Of a stretch of DNA of 44,192 nt, positions 42,326 through 44,192 are shown one piece after another (within the stretch, counting starts at the first letter, position 1; the number at the start of each line of letters is the position of its first letter). The notes beneath the pieces are model-generated. The model had not been told where the DNA came from. It made no database searches and saw only the letters and a list, made by a program, of their open reading frames with translations. Made by a program: the position numbers and the translations under genes. Source of the stretch: Cytobacillus purgationiresistens (GTDB lineage: Bacteria > Bacillota > Bacilli > Bacillales > Cytobacillaceae); assembly GCF_030813235.1 (NCBI RefSeq), contig NZ_JAUSUB010000038.1:1-44192 (forward strand), in the 5' to 3' direction.

Positions 42326-43282
42326 TTAAAATAATTTTGGCCAGTAAGCTGTTAGTATTGCGTTATTCTTTATCTGATTGAAGTTTGTCTTTTTATTAAC
42401 AAACATGGGATGAAGATAAATGCAATCATTTCCTTGCCATAAATTTATTTTTTGTTTAAAAAAGTTTAATGTCCGCACTCTATCTAATATCCAAGCTGAA
42501 TATAAATATTTATTTTCATTATTCTCCCAAGGGGTTGAAAATCCATAACTTTTTAATGTATTAGTGTAAACATTTATTGCTTTTCGGCGATAATGGCCTT
42601 CGGGATCACTATTCTCCCAAAAATGTGGATTTAGAAGTTGAACTAAGTCAAGTAAACAGTGCCCCATTGTTGTCTCTTTAAAATCTAAAGGTATTATTTT
42701 ATTAGAAGTAATAATCCAGTTATAAGGTGTTGAATCACCATGAGTTAAACAAATTTTAGTATTATTAAGGACATCGATTGTCCTCAACAATACGGATGTA
42801 TTTTTTTTATCCAAACCTTCAACTAATTTATCATGGGTATTTAAGTAACTAAAAGAGCTTTCCCCATACTCCTTCTTACCTTTTGCCCAAAAGGCCTGTA
42901 AAACAGCCAACTTTTCTGTCACTTCAGGTAATAATTTTTGTTTATTCTTTGTATTAGCCAATTCGTATCCCTGAATATTTGTTAATATAATAAAGTCATA
43001 TTTTTCCGTATATTCTTCATAAAGCACTTGGGGTGTACCCAGTTCAGAGGAGGTCAAATCCTTTAAGACTTGACCTTCCTTAATTTGAGTGGGAAGTGTG
43101 AATTTTAGCCAAACTCTCATTATTTTATTTTCGGCATTAAATGCAAAAGATTCCGGAGAATGGCTTCTCTGTCTAGGACTATAATTAATTCTCCATATAG
43201 ATTGATTATTTACGTACTTATTCAAAATATATTTGACATAATCAAAAGTGGGTAATAAGTCAAAGATTGTTTGGTTATTCAT
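42326..43282 (-). CDS. Aminoglycoside phosphotransferase (APH)-fold kinase
   Basis: A 318-aa protein of the APH/choline-kinase fold. Brenner-type motif LTHGDSTPYNW carries the catalytic aspartate and the metal-binding asparagine, and IIPLDFKETTMGH the second metal-binding aspartate. The N-lobe is less clear. It may phosphorylate the pathway's small molecule or give self-resistance. Ten bases separate it from the oxygenase gene upstream. Confidence 0.8.
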   Translation of the reverse strand: MNNQTIFDLLPTFDYVKYILNKYVNNQSIWRINYSPRQRSHSPESFAFNAENKIMRVWLKFTLPTQIKEGQVLKDLTSSELGTPQVLYEEYTEKYDFIILTNIQGYELANTKNKQKLLPEVTEKLAVLQAFWAKGKKEYGESSFSYLNTHDKLVEGLDKKNTSVLLRTIDVLNNTKICLTHGDSTPYNWIITSNKIIPLDFKETTMGHCLLDLVQLLNPHFWENSDPEGHYRRKAINVYTNTLKSYGFSTPWENNENKYLYSAWILDRVRTLNFFKQKINLWQGNDCIYLHPMFVNKKTNFNQIKNNAILTAYWPKLF

Positions 43283-43292
43283 TCAGCAACAT

Positions 43293-44192
43293 TCACACAT
43301 TTAACCCTTCAAGGATTACACCATCTTTAAGAACATATGGACAATCCTTTACATTCTTAAATGCATCTTCTCCTGAAGATTGAGAATTTCCTTCCATGTA
43401 ATGAATTACGTAAGCTGTTCTATTTTTGCCAGTTAAGTTTGGACCAGTACCATGTAAAATCATCCCGTGATGTATTAAACAGTCTCCTGCCTCAATTGGA
43501 ATATACTTAATTTTATCTTTATATTCATTTGATAAAGATAACTCTTCTGACATTAATTTTTCAGGTTGATTTTCTATCTCTTCATCTTGATGTGTTCCTG
43601 GTATATATCCTAGGCAGCCATTATCCTCATTGACATCTTGTAGTGGAATCCAGCAACTAATCTGAGTATATGGAGTTATGCCTTTCCAAAATGGAGAATC
43701 TCTGTGCAATGGTGAGGCAGCACCATAATTTGCAGGTTTATGAATAATAGTGTCAGACAATAATTTAACATTGTCTCCAATTAGTTCTTTCATATAGTTC
43801 AATATATTTTTATTAAGAATATACTTCTGCATTCGATTATTATATTCCCACAATTCATTCATTCCCTGCGTTACATAATTGTTCTTATAATAATCAAGGT
43901 CCTCGATAGAGTCGAACTGGTTGATCTGAGGAACGCCTGAGGCTTTTACAAGATTATCATTTTCTGAGGGGTCATACTTCGGTAGAATCTGGGCTACACC
44001 TGAAGCCTTTACAAGATTATCATTTTCTGAGGGATCATACTTCGGTAAGATCTGAGCAACGCCTGAAGCTTTTACAAGATTATCATCTTCTGAGGGGTCA
44101 TACTTCGGTAAGATCTGAGCAACGCCTGAAGCTTTTACAAGATTATCATCTTCTGAGGGGTCATACTTCGGTAAGATCTGAGCAACGCCTGA
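43293..44192 (-). CDS. Fe(II)/2-oxoglutarate (PhyH-type) oxygenase with tandem-repeat N-terminus, partial
   Basis: The C-terminal 190 residues are a phytanoyl-CoA-dioxygenase-type domain: iron ligands in LHRDSPF and ILHGTG, and the 2-oxoglutarate arginine in GKNRTAYVIHY. ATG 43862 is not the likely start. The frame is open upstream through a linker (INQFDSIEDLDYYKNNYV) and at least four copies of a 21-residue unit starting ASGVAQILPK and ending NLVK, and it leaves the window. The gene heads a minus-strand operon with kinase, methyltransferase and exporter, so a hydroxylation step in natural-product or sugar modification is plausible. The repeat region is unlike any oxygenase N-terminus I know. 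Confidence 0.75.
   Translation of the reverse strand, partial: SGVAQILPKYDPSEDDNLVKASGVAQILPKYDPSEDDNLVKASGVAQILPKYDPSENDNLVKASGVAQILPKYDPSENDNLVKASGVPQINQFDSIEDLDYYKNNYVTQGMNELWEYNNRMQKYILNKNILNYMKELIGDNVKLLSDTIIHKPANYGAASPLHRDSPFWKGITPYTQISCWIPLQDVNEDNGCLGYIPGTHQDEEIENQPEKLMSEELSLSNEYKDKIKYIPIEAGDCLIHHGMILHGTGPNLTGKNRTAYVIHYMEGNSQSSGEDAFKNVKDCPYVLKDGVILEGLNV
43941..44192 (-). repeat. Four in-frame 63-bp tandem repeats
   Basis: Four 63-bp units fill 43941-44192 and continue beyond the edge. The two outermost are identical; the inner two differ by several bases, with N in place of the first D of EDDN and synonymous changes. All keep the reading frame, and 63 is a multiple of three, so the protein repeats with them. 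The repeat next to the linker has decayed most, consistent with growth by slippage or unequal exchange. Confidence 0.92.

Noticed and set aside
43941..44192. CRISPR array
   Set aside because: The repeats are contiguous with no spacers, in frame, and encode a protein repeat.

Overview
The window is AT-rich, low-GC Gram-positive DNA, most likely from a Bacillaceae genome (Lysinibacillus or Bacillus type). Pointers are strong AAAGGGG/GGAGG ribosome binding sites, frequent TTG/GTG starts, a Spo0E-like phosphatase, a DUF2187/YkvS-like protein, a DUF4257-type protein and a YcsA-like tartrate dehydrogenase. It is mostly accessory DNA: islands, insertion-sequence debris and broken genes surround one orderly metabolic operon. 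I see no rRNA, tRNA or CRISPR array.

Region 1 (1-9153) looks like a decayed Tn7-type transposon. tnsA is nearly complete but is fused by deletion to the C-terminal third of tnsE, so tnsB, tnsC and tnsD are gone. Behind it lie a pair of genes (unknown protein plus XRE/ImmA-type metallopeptidase) and a very large protein, now split by a one-base shift, that joins a sacsin-like GHKL ATPase, an AlbA_2 domain and a C-terminal caspase-like protease. This has the look of an anti-phage or abortive-infection module. The region closes with a 145-bp element of three spaced boxes that resembles a Tn7-type left end.

Region 2 (9154-25387) holds small unknown genes, a frameshifted PP-loop (PAPS-reductase-like) gene, a UvrD-type helicase with small partner genes, a zinc-type alcohol dehydrogenase behind a possible MhqR-like operator, an isochorismatase-family hydrolase, the rifamycin ADP-ribosyltransferase arr, and an operon of membrane protein, LytTR regulator, tubby-like protein and ABC ATPase broken by an IS110 remnant. 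After these come IS3 debris, an ABC-F gene with an upstream leader peptide, and an SDR oxidoreductase. A second and a third copy of the 145-bp element follow (25244-25902).

Region 3 (26285-31351) is an intact, less AT-rich tartrate utilisation cluster: FadR-type regulator, divergent DASS/SLC13 anion transporter, tartrate/D-malate dehydrogenase and glycerate kinase. Together they would import tartrate, convert it to D-glycerate and phosphorylate it to 2-phosphoglycerate. The two divergent promoters share an inverted sequence that probably holds the regulator's operator.

Region 4 (31352-39495) is again mobile: an IS110 remnant, a DUF4257 protein, a second broken PP-loop gene, a P-loop ATPase, a cysteine-rich bacteriocin-like peptide with a small membrane partner, and a secreted anthrax-lethal-factor/PPEP-like protease lying between two outward-facing Tn3-family ends, plus several small membrane proteins. 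Region 5 (39912-44192) holds a histidine phosphatase and, on the opposite strand, an apparent operon: Fe(II)/2-oxoglutarate oxygenase, APH-like kinase, methyltransferase and MFS exporter. The oxygenase's N-terminal extension consists of nearly identical 63-bp in-frame tandem repeats that run off the window.

Several genes are broken by single-base losses or in-frame TAA codons. That is either real decay or residual sequencing error, and it should be settled before any gene is called dead.
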